Virus record (IMG/VR): IMGVR_UViG_3300025759_000132
Span: 1 to 52,947 of that record
Source: a virus
DNA length: 52,947 nt
Reading direction: 5' to 3' (one strand)
The notes under the pieces are model-generated. The model did not search any database and was not told the origin of the DNA. It worked only from the letters and a program-made list of their open reading frames with translations. A program made the position numbers and the translations under genes. Positions 15,791 through 23,433 of this stretch are shown here, piece by piece. Every line of letters begins with the position of its first letter. Position 1 is the first letter of the stretch.

Positions 15791-15819
15791 ATTATAACCT
15801 ACAATGAGAAATAAGTCAA
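15791..15819 (-). promoter_or_regulatory. Near-consensus sigma70 promoter
   Basis: Minus strand: TTGACT (15819-15814), 17-bp spacer, TATAAT (15796-15791). Predicted start near 15784, 26 bases before the 41-residue gene. The strongest early promoter by sequence in this window. Confidence 0.8.
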
Positions 15820-15868
15820 CTGTTTTTTTTTAAAAAAATGAAAAAAAGATTTGTTTGAAATCAATAGG

Positions 15869-16279
15869 TTAGGAGATCGGTGTTCTTTTTTTACCGATAT
15901 TGTATTTGGCAACCAGTTCCCACTCGTCTTTTTCCTTGAAGGGAAGCACCTTAATCTGACTGATAGGTGATACTGGATTGCTAGTCTGTTCTTTATTGAG
16001 AATCTCAACGAGATCCCATTCAGCTAACAGATTTGTAATGGTATTGCGCCTTGCAACATCTGTATCAGACATGTTAGATGGTTTACCATCTAATGCGAAG
16101 AGTTCTTTGAAATGGACAATATAGTAACGACCTTGTTTGTGAAGGATGTGGCACGATTGATAGAGAGTGTGTTCTTTTTTGGATGCTACACCGATACGTG
16201 TTAAGGTTTCTCGTACTTTGAGGAAGTCATCATCTTGCTTTAACCTTACTTCCACTAATGTATTAATATCAAAACTCAT
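15869..16279 (-). CDS. regA: RegA translational repressor
   Basis: 136 residues (T4 RegA: 122). DDFLKVRETLTRIGVA and LYQSCHILHKQGRYYIVHFK match T4 RegA closely, as does the C-terminal WELVAKYNIGK. RegA binds initiation regions of early mRNAs (including 44, 45, 62 and regA itself in T4) and blocks ribosomes. Its start overlaps the gp62 stop by four bases, as in T4 where regA follows 62. A candidate regulated site is the hairpin before gp44 (18788-18831). Confidence 0.94.
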   Translation of the reverse strand: MSFDINTLVEVRLKQDDDFLKVRETLTRIGVASKKEHTLYQSCHILHKQGRYYIVHFKELFALDGKPSNMSDTDVARRNTITNLLAEWDLVEILNKEQTSNPVSPISQIKVLPFKEKDEWELVAKYNIGKKRTPIS

Positions 16280-16665
16280 TTTCTTCCACCTTTTTCTATT
16301 CTGCTTTTTATTGTTTTCAAGTCTTCTTCAGACAGAATATTCATGACCATATTTGCTTTTTCATAACTATAATCAAAATATTGTACGACTGCCTCCAGGT
16401 CATCGGAATGCTCGGTCTTAGACCACTTGGTAAATCTCTTTCGTGGTCTAATAATATTTATAAAAAAATCAAACTGAAGACGATTATCCAAATGAGCATA
16501 TTGGTTCATCACGTTCGCTGCTTGAACCGTATCCTGGAAGTATGAGAACTGCCGATTAGTGATATATGGATTGTATCCTTTCTCAGCTAGTTCATCATTA
16601 TCAGTCCCTGACATAATATTCTTGCCAGAGTTTATCGCATTTACATAATCAAAAATATTTGACAT
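16276..16665 (-). CDS. 62: Clamp loader small subunit gp62
   Basis: 129 residues, shorter than T4 gp62 (187) but of the length seen in marine T4-like phages. It lies between gp44 and regA as in T4, and DYVNAINSGKNIM with the RQFSYFQDTVQAANVMNQYA segment fits the family. One gp62 joins four gp44 to load gp45 at primer ends. One base is shared with the upstream stop. Assigned by position and residual similarity. Confidence 0.85.
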   Translation of the reverse strand: MSNIFDYVNAINSGKNIMSGTDNDELAEKGYNPYITNRQFSYFQDTVQAANVMNQYAHLDNRLQFDFFINIIRPRKRFTKWSKTEHSDDLEAVVQYFDYSYEKANMVMNILSEEDLKTIKSRIEKGGRK

Positions 16666-16961
16666 TATTCGTCTTCAGATTTTTTTTGTTGTGGTGGAAG
16701 TTTTCCATACACATGAACATAGAAATCGTTATTCCATTGAGCAACCATGTTTCTTAGTTCAATGTATCTTTTCTTTAAATCAACGTGATTGTCTTGTAAC
16801 TCTTTATGGTCTTGACGAAACATTGCAAGGTTTTTCTGCATGTTTTTTAATGAGTTGATTGCAGCATCAACAAACATGAGTTCATCATCCCAGTTACCTG
16901 TATTGTGACCAAGTTCTTTAGTCACAAAATCTTTTAGTTTATCCATTGGTTCTTCAGACAT
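16665..16961 (-). CDS. Hypothetical coiled-coil protein (98 aa)
   Basis: Begins MSEEPMDKLKDFVTKELGHN. The middle (about 33-70, LKNMQKNLAMFRQDHKELQD) is a probable coiled coil, ending with VHVYGKLPPQQKKSEDE. It sits between gp62 and the gp44-tail copy in the clamp-loader cluster. No family recognised. Confidence 0.6.
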   Translation of the reverse strand: MSEEPMDKLKDFVTKELGHNTGNWDDELMFVDAAINSLKNMQKNLAMFRQDHKELQDNHVDLKKRYIELRNMVAQWNNDFYVHVYGKLPPQQKKSEDE

Positions 16962-16970
16962 ATTATTCTC

Positions 16971-17153
16971 CTACTTAAATTCACAGTCTGTCATAATTTC
17001 AGTCAGACATGCATCTATTTCATTTTTAGTCAATAATCCTATATTGACAATTCTACCATATAATTCTTGTTTTGTCAATCTTTCCCAATCAGTAAGATGA
17101 TGTACAAAATCCTCATTATTCTCAAAGGTCTTTCCACACTCAGGACATATCAT
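16971..17153 (-). CDS. CxxC/HH mini-protein ending in a copy of the gp44 tail (60 aa)
   Basis: The N-terminus (MICPECGKTFENNEDFVHHL) has CPEC and HH as possible zinc ligands. The last 14 residues, ACLTEIMTDCEFK plus stop context, equal the C-terminus of gp44 (17841-18779) at protein level. The DNA copies differ at 7 of 42 bases, all synonymous, with a central 20-base identical block. The gene lies directly after the HNH gene and overlaps it by 14 bases; AAAGG sits 8 bases upstream. Probably made by the homing insertion: a foreign head joined to the displaced ancestral gp44 tail. Confidence 0.65.
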   Translation of the reverse strand: MICPECGKTFENNEDFVHHLTDWERLTKQELYGRIVNIGLLTKNEIDACLTEIMTDCEFK

Positions 17154-17781
17154 TTTTCTTACCTTTAGAAAGATTATCTCTCCAGAACAACATCTGTAGA
17201 TTTTCCTTTGAACCTATGACCTCTGGGGGTATATTATTTTCCCAACCATAATAGCATGATATTTTATGATCTAACTGATACCCATCATTTCCAGCTACTA
17301 CACGTTCATAGTTTTCTGAATTAATTTCTTCCTTATATTTTTTGTAGTTTCTTTCAGTTATCACCCTAACTCTTTGTCTATATCTTTGATACTCTGGAGT
17401 ATCCTCTCTCCAACTATGGTGTTTTTGCCCTTTAGAATAATTTCCTGTTCTGATTTGTCCCTTTTGTTTCACACTTGCTTTTTTTATGCTTGAATGTGAT
17501 TGAGCAGTTTTACCTTTATTCCAAGGATCTTTGCCAGTATTGTCAATATGATCCATTCCTCTTTCTTTTGCTTTCAGAGACATCTTTGATAATGTTTCTT
17601 CACTATAGACATCTGACTTTCCTTTATTCCAAGGCTCCTTTCCTTTAAGCTTATCAGATATCTTTTTCCTCGTCTCATTGCTTGTTGGTTTTCTCGAGAA
17701 AGGTAATCTACCAGAAACCCATTCTTCACCAGGACATGTATTTGCTCTTTTGTTAATCTTGCCGTTGTTCCAGAATCTCAT
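17140..17781 (-). CDS. HNH homing endonuclease with NUMOD3-type repeats
   Basis: 213 residues. N-terminal WNNGKINKRAN...GEEWVSGR, then NUMOD3-like DNA-binding repeats (NETRKKISDKLKGKEPWNKG and SEETLSKMSLKAKERG). The C-terminal HNH-type core has LDHKISCYYGWENN and IGSKENLQMLFWRDN. Such enzymes cut intronless alleles and copy themselves into the site. Inserted between gp44 and its duplicated tail, with AAGGAGG at the start and its own TATAAATA box (17805-17812) in an otherwise early cluster. A free-standing, not intron-borne, endonuclease is the best reading. Confidence 0.85.
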   Translation of the reverse strand: MRFWNNGKINKRANTCPGEEWVSGRLPFSRKPTSNETRKKISDKLKGKEPWNKGKSDVYSEETLSKMSLKAKERGMDHIDNTGKDPWNKGKTAQSHSSIKKASVKQKGQIRTGNYSKGQKHHSWREDTPEYQRYRQRVRVITERNYKKYKEEINSENYERVVAGNDGYQLDHKISCYYGWENNIPPEVIGSKENLQMLFWRDNLSKGKKNDMS

Positions 17782-17804
17782 ATCAAATGCCTCCTTGTTT
17801 TATC

Positions 17805-17812
17805 TATTTATA
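17805..17812 (-). promoter_or_regulatory. T4-late-type promoter of the HNH gene
   Basis: Exact TATAAATA 24 bases before the HNH ATG, in the gap after gp44 (17782-17840). Gives late expression to a gene lodged in an early replication cluster. Confidence 0.75.
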
Positions 17813-17840
17813 CAAGATTGCATTTGTCGCAGATATTTTT

Positions 17841-18779
17841 TTATTTAAACTCACAGTCTGTCATAATTTCTGTTAAACAGGCTACTAGATTGATCTCAGC
17901 GTCGCTGACGAAAGCAGACTTGTATGAATAGTCAGCAATATATAGTACAAGTCTCGGAACCGAACTACCTACTAGATATTCGCTGGCTGTATCATATAAC
18001 CGACGATAAAGAGCAGTAGGTTCAGTGTCGCCATTTGAACCAACCCACTTTCGCATTTCTTTGAAGTTACGCTCTTTTAGATAATTTATAAGAACACGAA
18101 AGTTATCTTCATTCATATTGACAAGAATACCAGAGTCGATAACACCAGATGATGCATATCGTTGTAACTCATTCAACACTCGCCGCCAATCAGGAAAGTG
18201 TTTCATAATTAACTCACCAACAACTTTGATATCGTATTCTACATTCTCTTGTTTGAGAATATTTTTTACACGAACCATAAATTGTTTGGCAAGTTCTGGT
18301 TTCTGTTTGTTTGGAATATTGAACTCAATTACCGAGCATCGAGAATGTAGTGGTTCAATGATACGATTCTTGAAGTTACAAGTCAGAACAAATCCACAGT
18401 TCTTTGAGTACTCTTCCATAAAGTTACGAAGAGCAGGTTGAGTCGATTGTGGATTGAGATAGTCTGCTTCGTCAAGGATTACGTACTTACGATTACCTGT
18501 CAATGAAACAGTTGAAGCAAAGTTCTTAATCTCAACTCGAAGTGTGTCGATGTTACCATTCAACGAACCGTTGATTACGATATAATCAAACCCACACTCC
18601 TCTAGCATAGCCCTGGCGACAGTAGTTTTACCGACGCCAGGACCACCAGCTAACAAAAGATTAGGAACGTAGTTTTTCTCTACCATAGCAGAGAACGTAG
18701 TTTTCAAATCAGATGGAAGAATACAATCTTCAATCTTACTTGGTCGATGGGATTCGACCCATAATAAATTATCACTCAT
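17841..18779 (-). CDS. 44: Clamp loader ATPase gp44
   Basis: 312 residues (T4: 319). Walker A GGPGVGKT (45-52), Walker B/DEAD (103-106) and the SRC arginine-finger motif (146-148) identify a clamp-loader AAA+ ATPase. It loads gp45 with gp62. The Shine-Dalgarno GGAAGG lies 10 bases before the ATG inside a hairpin stem (18788-18831), a likely control point. The C-terminal 14 residues are duplicated at 16971-17018. The 3' end faces an HNH insertion. Confidence 0.95.
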   Translation of the reverse strand: MSDNLLWVESHRPSKIEDCILPSDLKTTFSAMVEKNYVPNLLLAGGPGVGKTTVARAMLEECGFDYIVINGSLNGNIDTLRVEIKNFASTVSLTGNRKYVILDEADYLNPQSTQPALRNFMEEYSKNCGFVLTCNFKNRIIEPLHSRCSVIEFNIPNKQKPELAKQFMVRVKNILKQENVEYDIKVVGELIMKHFPDWRRVLNELQRYASSGVIDSGILVNMNEDNFRVLINYLKERNFKEMRKWVGSNGDTEPTALYRRLYDTASEYLVGSSVPRLVLYIADYSYKSAFVSDAEINLVACLTEIMTDCEFK

Positions 18780-18787
18780 GATAAAGT

Positions 18788-18831
18788 AACCTTCCTGTTA
18801 CGTTAAACCAATATAAAGTAATACGAAGGTT
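18788..18831 (-). promoter_or_regulatory. Hairpin covering the gp44 Shine-Dalgarno
   Basis: On the minus strand AACCTTC (18831-18825) pairs with GAAGGTT (18794-18788), burying the GGAAGG ribosome site of gp44. It lies in the 55-base gap between gp45 and gp44. A plausible RegA or autoregulatory site; only base pairing is seen. Confidence 0.45.
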
Positions 18832-18834
18832 GCG

Positions 18835-19485
18835 TTATTTGCTCTCCGTTGCAATGTAGTACTGTAACTTACCTTCATTAGCAGAGAAGTGACTGATACC
18901 CTTCGAAGAAATGCGAACAGTATAATCTGCTGGCATGAAGCGAAGATTTTCAATCTTGAACGATAGATCAAACTCTTTATCAGTCTCACCAACAACATAA
19001 CGGAATACGTTACCACTAGCATTCTTGATATCACCAACAACGATAGTGATCTGACCATCAGCACCTACAACCGACCAGTTTGGCAGTTGAAGAACATTCG
19101 CAGCCTGTGTTGTTTTTTGTAGAACACTCTGAGTAAGTTCAAACTCGACAACAACGTCGGGTAGATCAATAGACTTTTCAGGTGGTTGAATAATCATACT
19201 CGGATCAGCGAATCGATATTCAACATGTGAAACACCATTCTTAATCGTAACACTCTGATCTGTAAATTCAAAATCTGGTTTCTCAAAAAGACTCACAGTG
19301 CCGAGAAATTGATTTAGATCATAGATACCAAAAGAAGATTCAAAAGAATCATCGATCTCAGCCATCGCTAAGATTGTCTTTTGTGGTGAGATAGTTCTAA
19401 CTGTATTACCAGACTTCACATAGATGCTGGGATTGATAGTAGTAAAACTCTTGAGAACACCAAGAGTATTTTCTGTAATTTGCAT
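18835..19485 (-). CDS. 45: Sliding clamp gp45
   Basis: 216 residues (T4: 228). The start MQITENTLGVLKSFTTINPS and the FGIYDLNQFLGTVSLF stretch are typical of gp45. It is a homotrimeric ring that tethers gp43 and, in T4, also activates late transcription through gp33/gp55. A sigma70 promoter with an about 50-base leader lies upstream (19543-19571). It is followed by gp44 with a 55-base gap holding a hairpin. Confidence 0.93.
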   Translation of the reverse strand: MQITENTLGVLKSFTTINPSIYVKSGNTVRTISPQKTILAMAEIDDSFESSFGIYDLNQFLGTVSLFEKPDFEFTDQSVTIKNGVSHVEYRFADPSMIIQPPEKSIDLPDVVVEFELTQSVLQKTTQAANVLQLPNWSVVGADGQITIVVGDIKNASGNVFRYVVGETDKEFDLSFKIENLRFMPADYTVRISSKGISHFSANEGKLQYYIATESK

Positions 19486-19542
19486 AATACACTAACCTTT
19501 CAAAAGTATCGAAAAACGTTTCTTAACTCAACAATAATATCT

Positions 19543-19571
19543 AATATACTATATTTCACTCCTTATGTCAA
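19543..19571 (-). promoter_or_regulatory. Sigma70-type promoter of gp45
   Basis: Minus strand: TTGACA (19571-19566), 17-bp spacer, TATATT (19548-19543). Expected start near 19536; drives gp45, gp44, gp62, regA. Confidence 0.75.
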
Positions 19572-19577
19572 TAAAAA

Positions 19578-20420
19578 TTACTTCAATCTTTCTGTTGGAT
19601 CTGCGGTGCCAGAAACACCAGCGGCTGCTAACGCTTCAAGACTACCACCAAATACATATGATCCCATATGAGTTAGGCGCATCCATGGGCACAACCAAAC
19701 TTTGATTCCTGCTTTTCTTGCCCACTGACAGAACATATAATCTTCAGAAAGATATCGTTTAGATTCAGGATCGATCACACAATCAAAGTATGCCATAATT
19801 TCACGAGAACCATCAAATTCTTTCGTTCGAATATGATCAGGTAAATATTTAAATTCAGGATATGCTTCTTCGTATTTCTCAAATGCTTTACGCTGAATCA
19901 TCATAAATCCAGTGCCGCCTTCAAGCACTTCAACTGGTTTATCTAATTCAATCTCATTTGCTCCATCGGCTGGATTGAAAACATAATCGCCAACAAATTC
20001 ATTCAATGCATTAGGATTTTCATCAGCAAATCCTTTATCAACTGCTCGTTTAATTTTTTCCCAAGCAATCGTTTTCTTAGGATATGGACCACAAACAATG
20101 TCTTTATCAGAATCTGGATCAGCAATTGCTGCAAGAGCCAAAACATCGTTTGGATCAAATCCAATATCTGAATCAATAAACATTAAATGTGTAAAATGTT
20201 CATTACGAAGAAACTCATCTACACAATAATTTCTTGCACGAGTAATTAACGACTCATTAAACAGATAATAGAAATCGACATTAACACCATACTGTGTTGA
20301 CAGTTTACAAAGATCAGCTGTTGATTTAGTATAGTATCCAGTACAATTACCACCATACATTGGTGTTGCAACAAGAATGTTTCTTTTTCTTAGATCATCA
20401 ATATCAATTTCAATTTGCAT
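19578..20420 (-). CDS. GT-A-type glycosyltransferase (family-2-like)
   Basis: 280 residues. Opens with an ILVATPMYGGNC strand-loop and carries FIDSDIGF (81-88), the DxD metal/nucleotide-sugar motif of GT-A enzymes, plus SEDYMFCQWARKAG, an acceptor-side ED motif. The C-terminus is Ala/Gly-rich. Cyanophages and related marine T4-like phages carry a similar protein next to gp45. The sugar and acceptor are unknown (virion protein, DNA or lipopolysaccharide). It overlaps no neighbour and ends seven bases before the gp45 promoter. Confidence 0.75.
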   Translation of the reverse strand: MQIEIDIDDLRKRNILVATPMYGGNCTGYYTKSTADLCKLSTQYGVNVDFYYLFNESLITRARNYCVDEFLRNEHFTHLMFIDSDIGFDPNDVLALAAIADPDSDKDIVCGPYPKKTIAWEKIKRAVDKGFADENPNALNEFVGDYVFNPADGANEIELDKPVEVLEGGTGFMMIQRKAFEKYEEAYPEFKYLPDHIRTKEFDGSREIMAYFDCVIDPESKRYLSEDYMFCQWARKAGIKVWLCPWMRLTHMGSYVFGGSLEALAAAGVSGTADPTERLK

Positions 20421-20699
20421 TTATTCTTTTTCTCCATGTTGTAGATCATGGTTATACATCGCAATGATTGCATAATGAATGATCTTCATAAGGTCTGCAC
20501 GATTATACCCATTCTTCTTGCCATATCGTTGAGCATACTTCATAATGTTACCAATACAAAATCCCTCACCATGACCGCCGTCAATGATGAATTCTGTTGC
20601 TTGATAGTTGTTTGTGGAATAATGCTCACCGTAAGTTCCATTAATATAATCTTGCACTTGCTGAAGGATTTCACCTTCATTGTATTTATACTCTGTCAT
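20421..20699 (-). CDS. DUF3310-family protein
   Basis: 92 residues. The GNIMKYAQRYGKKNGYNRAD core followed by LMKIIHYAIIAMYNH matches the pattern of DUF3310, a small helical phage protein often beside nucleotide-metabolism or DNA-modification genes and sometimes called a nucleotide kinase, without firm evidence. It abuts the glycosyltransferase start (20420) and overlaps the next gene upstream by 4 bases. Confidence 0.75.
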   Translation of the reverse strand: MTEYKYNEGEILQQVQDYINGTYGEHYSTNNYQATEFIIDGGHGEGFCIGNIMKYAQRYGKKNGYNRADLMKIIHYAIIAMYNHDLQHGEKE

Positions 20700-21607
20700 T
20701 TAGGATCTTCCCAATTCGTAATCAATTTCATTCCATAATTATTCACACCTTTTGGTATTTCAATATCAGATTTATATATCAAAGCATTTTTCTTAAATGG
20801 CAAATAATCAACGTAATGATGCCATCTACCATAACGCCATACAACACGAGCAACATCAGGATGCATCTTCGCTAACATCTCAGATTTGTTTACAGTGCCA
20901 AGAGCATTGTAATTCATATCTTCTACTTTGTCAAGCACTTTATCACCAATTTCTTTATGATAAAATTCTTCTGTGTTACCACCCTTTACAGTTTGAGTTG
21001 CTGCTTTGCCTTGAAGAAAGGCATTGAATTGAATCGTACAGTCACCATCTTTCAGGACACGGAGAGACAAATCAGTATCTTCATTATATCGACCACGCCA
21101 ACGATGTTTACAATTGTTATCAATCAACAAACAAGAATAGATTCGAGTGTTCGTTACAAATGGTGGATAGTGTTGATCCGGTGCAATAAAGAACCGATAC
21201 TGAAAACCAGATACTGGCACATTTTCAAAACGATCTATAAAATCTTCTGCTGCTTTAAAGATAGCACCACTACCAACACGAATACGTTTGTTCTTATGAA
21301 GGCGATAGAAGTCTGAAATGTTATCGTCCATTACCCAGTGCTTTTCAGCACCAATAGAGATTGAGTGGTCCCAACACCAGTTTCTTGCACGACCAGGACC
21401 ATCACCATGATTAGAGAATGGAGCAACAAGAAGAGTTACCCACTCACGAATATTAAATTCATCAAGTGCTTTTTCATAATTATCTAGGTCTTGTGGCTCA
21501 ATCGCAATGTAATGAGGCACACCGATCTTACTTAAAGACCTAGATGTAATCATAGAGTCGTGTCGACCCTTTGAAACAATATATACTGGTTGATTTGGAT
21601 TAGTCAT
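20696..21607 (-). CDS. TAGT-like glycosyltransferase (TET-associated type)
   Basis: 303 residues. PVYIVSKGRHDSMITSRSL (7-25) starts the fold, WVMDDNI (91-97) is the metal-binding acidic motif, and NEDTDLSLRVL (175-185) is the second acidic motif. This combination is that of phage glycosyltransferases predicted to glucosylate hypermodified DNA bases (TAGT group). A related protein lies directly upstream. No TET/JBP or hydroxymethylase gene is seen within this window, so the acceptor is open. Assignment from motifs, not from a search. Confidence 0.65.
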   Translation of the reverse strand: MTNPNQPVYIVSKGRHDSMITSRSLSKIGVPHYIAIEPQDLDNYEKALDEFNIREWVTLLVAPFSNHGDGPGRARNWCWDHSISIGAEKHWVMDDNISDFYRLHKNKRIRVGSGAIFKAAEDFIDRFENVPVSGFQYRFFIAPDQHYPPFVTNTRIYSCLLIDNNCKHRWRGRYNEDTDLSLRVLKDGDCTIQFNAFLQGKAATQTVKGGNTEEFYHKEIGDKVLDKVEDMNYNALGTVNKSEMLAKMHPDVARVVWRYGRWHHYVDYLPFKKNALIYKSDIEIPKGVNNYGMKLITNWEDPK

Positions 21608-22463
21608 TAAAAAAGTTCTCCAAGGTATTATCGAAATATTTGTACGCTTTGCTCCATTTTATAATACTCTTACCTTGATTTCTATATCCACCTTCTTGTC
21701 GTGTATTACCACCACTTTTTTGATATAATATATTATATATGCCAGGAAACATTCTTGCAAGTGTTTTATGATCTTTTTGTGTCTGTTCTATTCGTTGACT
21801 ATCCCAAAGAACAGAGTTGAAAGTTTTACTAGCAACACTTTGATTGGCTATAACGTATTCATTTGAAACTCTATTACCAAAACCATTCACTAGCAACGAT
21901 AATAGAAAGCAAACATCTTCACCCACTCGAACTGATGTTAAATCAAGCATAGGCAACAAATCTTTAAAGTCAGATCCGTTTATCCAATACGTTGAAGTCA
22001 GAGAAGAGTTGTTAGTATAAAGTGTTGGAAAAGGAGGATTTTGAACTTGAGCACACCCGCAAACAGTTACTTCTGATTCATCTAACCATTCATCGAATAA
22101 TTTAAACATGTCTTCGACTTCAGAATGAGAAGCTACTTTTTTTGATTTTTCCATATTAGAATCTTCACCAAAATACTTTGTGTTTCTTTTATAGAAAGTA
22201 ATATCATCGTCTAATATAGAATACTTTATCTCTTTACCAGCCTCATAAATGAGTTTTCGAGTTTTAGGAAGACAATAATAATCCAAGTAATGATACTCGG
22301 AAGTGTCTGGTAATACTAAGTACTCACAATCATATTTGTATTCTGGTCTTTCCCATGCTTGCACGACCATAACAACTCGCTCTCTCAATGATGGAGAAAG
22401 ATTCTCATATGTGATTTGATTGTCAACTCTTTTTACGGTAGGTATAAAAATCTTTTCAATCAT
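21600..22463 (-). CDS. Second TAGT-like glycosyltransferase
   Basis: 287 residues from ATG 22463, chosen because it overlaps the upstream stop as ATGA; an in-frame ATG four codons earlier lies inside that gene. Begins MIEKIFIPTVKRVDN. ILDDDITF (83-90) and GEDVCFLLSLLVNG (181-194) align in order and spacing with WVMDDNI and NEDTDLSLRVL of the next gene, so the two are probably diverged copies of one fold. The mature segment is Ser/Asn-rich with several Cys. Substrate unknown. Confidence 0.6.
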   Translation of the reverse strand: MIEKIFIPTVKRVDNQITYENLSPSLRERVVMVVQAWERPEYKYDCEYLVLPDTSEYHYLDYYCLPKTRKLIYEAGKEIKYSILDDDITFYKRNTKYFGEDSNMEKSKKVASHSEVEDMFKLFDEWLDESEVTVCGCAQVQNPPFPTLYTNNSSLTSTYWINGSDFKDLLPMLDLTSVRVGEDVCFLLSLLVNGFGNRVSNEYVIANQSVASKTFNSVLWDSQRIEQTQKDHKTLARMFPGIYNILYQKSGGNTRQEGGYRNQGKSIIKWSKAYKYFDNTLENFFND

Positions 22464-22813
22464 TCTTCGATCCAACGTAATAAAGAATTCGCTGTACGAT
22501 CTAATTTAGGATGCCAGATTGCTGGATTGTTTTTAGATTTAGAAGAAGGAAACTGTCCAATCATTTCACAGAATTCGTTATAATCTTCTTCTGTCCGAAA
22601 ATGAACATATATTGTTTTAAATTTAGCATCTGTATTATTTTCGTTTTTAAATTCTGGCATACCTTGCCAATGTTTCTTCCAGTAATTTGGATGAGAAGAT
22701 TCTACATCAGGTATTTTACCTAAAAAGTCTTCGAGTGTATTATGTTTAGACTCGTCACTCTCATTCATTTCTTTCATAAAGTTGTCATATTTACCACTTT
22801 CTTCAACACTCAT
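22460..22813 (-). CDS. Hypothetical protein with FKTIYVHF...DY module (117 aa)
   Basis: Begins MSVEESGKYDNFMKEMNESD, with an acidic disordered N-terminal half. The C-terminal half, KTIYVHFRTEEDYNEFCEMI followed by IWHP, resembles a short domain found beside ParB-like and other phage DNA-processing genes. It ends coupled (ATGA) to the glycosyltransferase and shares one base with the exonuclease gene upstream. Function unknown. Confidence 0.6.
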   Translation of the reverse strand: MSVEESGKYDNFMKEMNESDESKHNTLEDFLGKIPDVESSHPNYWKKHWQGMPEFKNENNTDAKFKTIYVHFRTEEDYNEFCEMIGQFPSSKSKNNPAIWHPKLDRTANSLLRWIEE

Positions 22814-23433
22814 TATTCATTCTCCGCAATAATTAATTTTTGTAATCGCATAACATCGATGGCAACATCATGAATAGAATTATGCGTTTCAAACTTTTCT
22901 TGCCATTCTTCTAAAATGAAACTGGTCATCTTAGGAGCAAAGTTGAATTTAGCATCAATATATGTCCGAGTATCTCTCACATTCCAATGCTTCAGTCGAT
23001 TTGATAACTCGTCCATTCTATTCACATCAGTTGCCATTCTATATAGGATAATTGGATCGAAGGTATTAGACCTTGACCACCAATATTGTGCATTTGGATT
23101 AGAATATAAGAGTTTCATTACATTGTCAATGAATTCTTCAACAGAAATATCACGCTTACTAGGCTTGACAATTTCGTTTACTAGTTTTGGATCTTGACTC
23201 TTCCACCACGCAAGAGTATTTGGATCAATCTTGTATCCAAAATCTTCTACCTGAGGAGCAACTTTTAATTTGTCTTTGACGATGACAGATTCTACCAACT
23301 CTTCAAATGTATAGGGGTCAGTAAGAAATCTGTCAGCATCAAAGATACCATAAGAGCATTCGAGCACTGGGAATCCTTTTAGAATGTTAACTCCCAGTGT
23401 CTCGAAATCTAGTATGAAGTGTTTACCTTTCAT
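22813..23433 (-). CDS. dexA: DexA-like 3'-5' exonuclease
   Basis: 206 residues (T4 DexA: 227). DFETLG (9-14) is the DEDD motif I; WWKSQDP and NTFDPIILYRM match the T4 FWKNQSP and SFDFPILVDL segments; HNSIHDVAIDVMRL (184-197) gives the conserved H...D and matches T4 HDSIHDCAKDI. Degrades single-stranded or damaged DNA ends. It overlaps the upstream ParB-like gene by four bases. Good match in motif order and length; substrate preference unknown. Confidence 0.82.
   Translation of the reverse strand: MKGKHFILDFETLGVNILKGFPVLECSYGIFDADRFLTDPYTFEELVESVIVKDKLKVAPQVEDFGYKIDPNTLAWWKSQDPKLVNEIVKPSKRDISVEEFIDNVMKLLYSNPNAQYWWSRSNTFDPIILYRMATDVNRMDELSNRLKHWNVRDTRTYIDAKFNFAPKMTSFILEEWQEKFETHNSIHDVAIDVMRLQKLIIAENE

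Noticed and set aside
16449-16462. TATAAATA-like box (ATATTTATA) inside gp62
   Set aside because: It lies in the middle of a coding gene with no gene start at the right distance downstream; taken as chance in AT-rich DNA.
17141-18779. Group I intron or intein in gp44
   Set aside because: gp44 is complete to its normal C-terminus before the HNH gene, and no split exon or intein end motif is visible; the tail copy is best explained by insertion beside the gene.
18798-19064. Minus-strand frame overlapping gp45
   Set aside because: Alternate frame inside a confident gp45 gene; no start signal.
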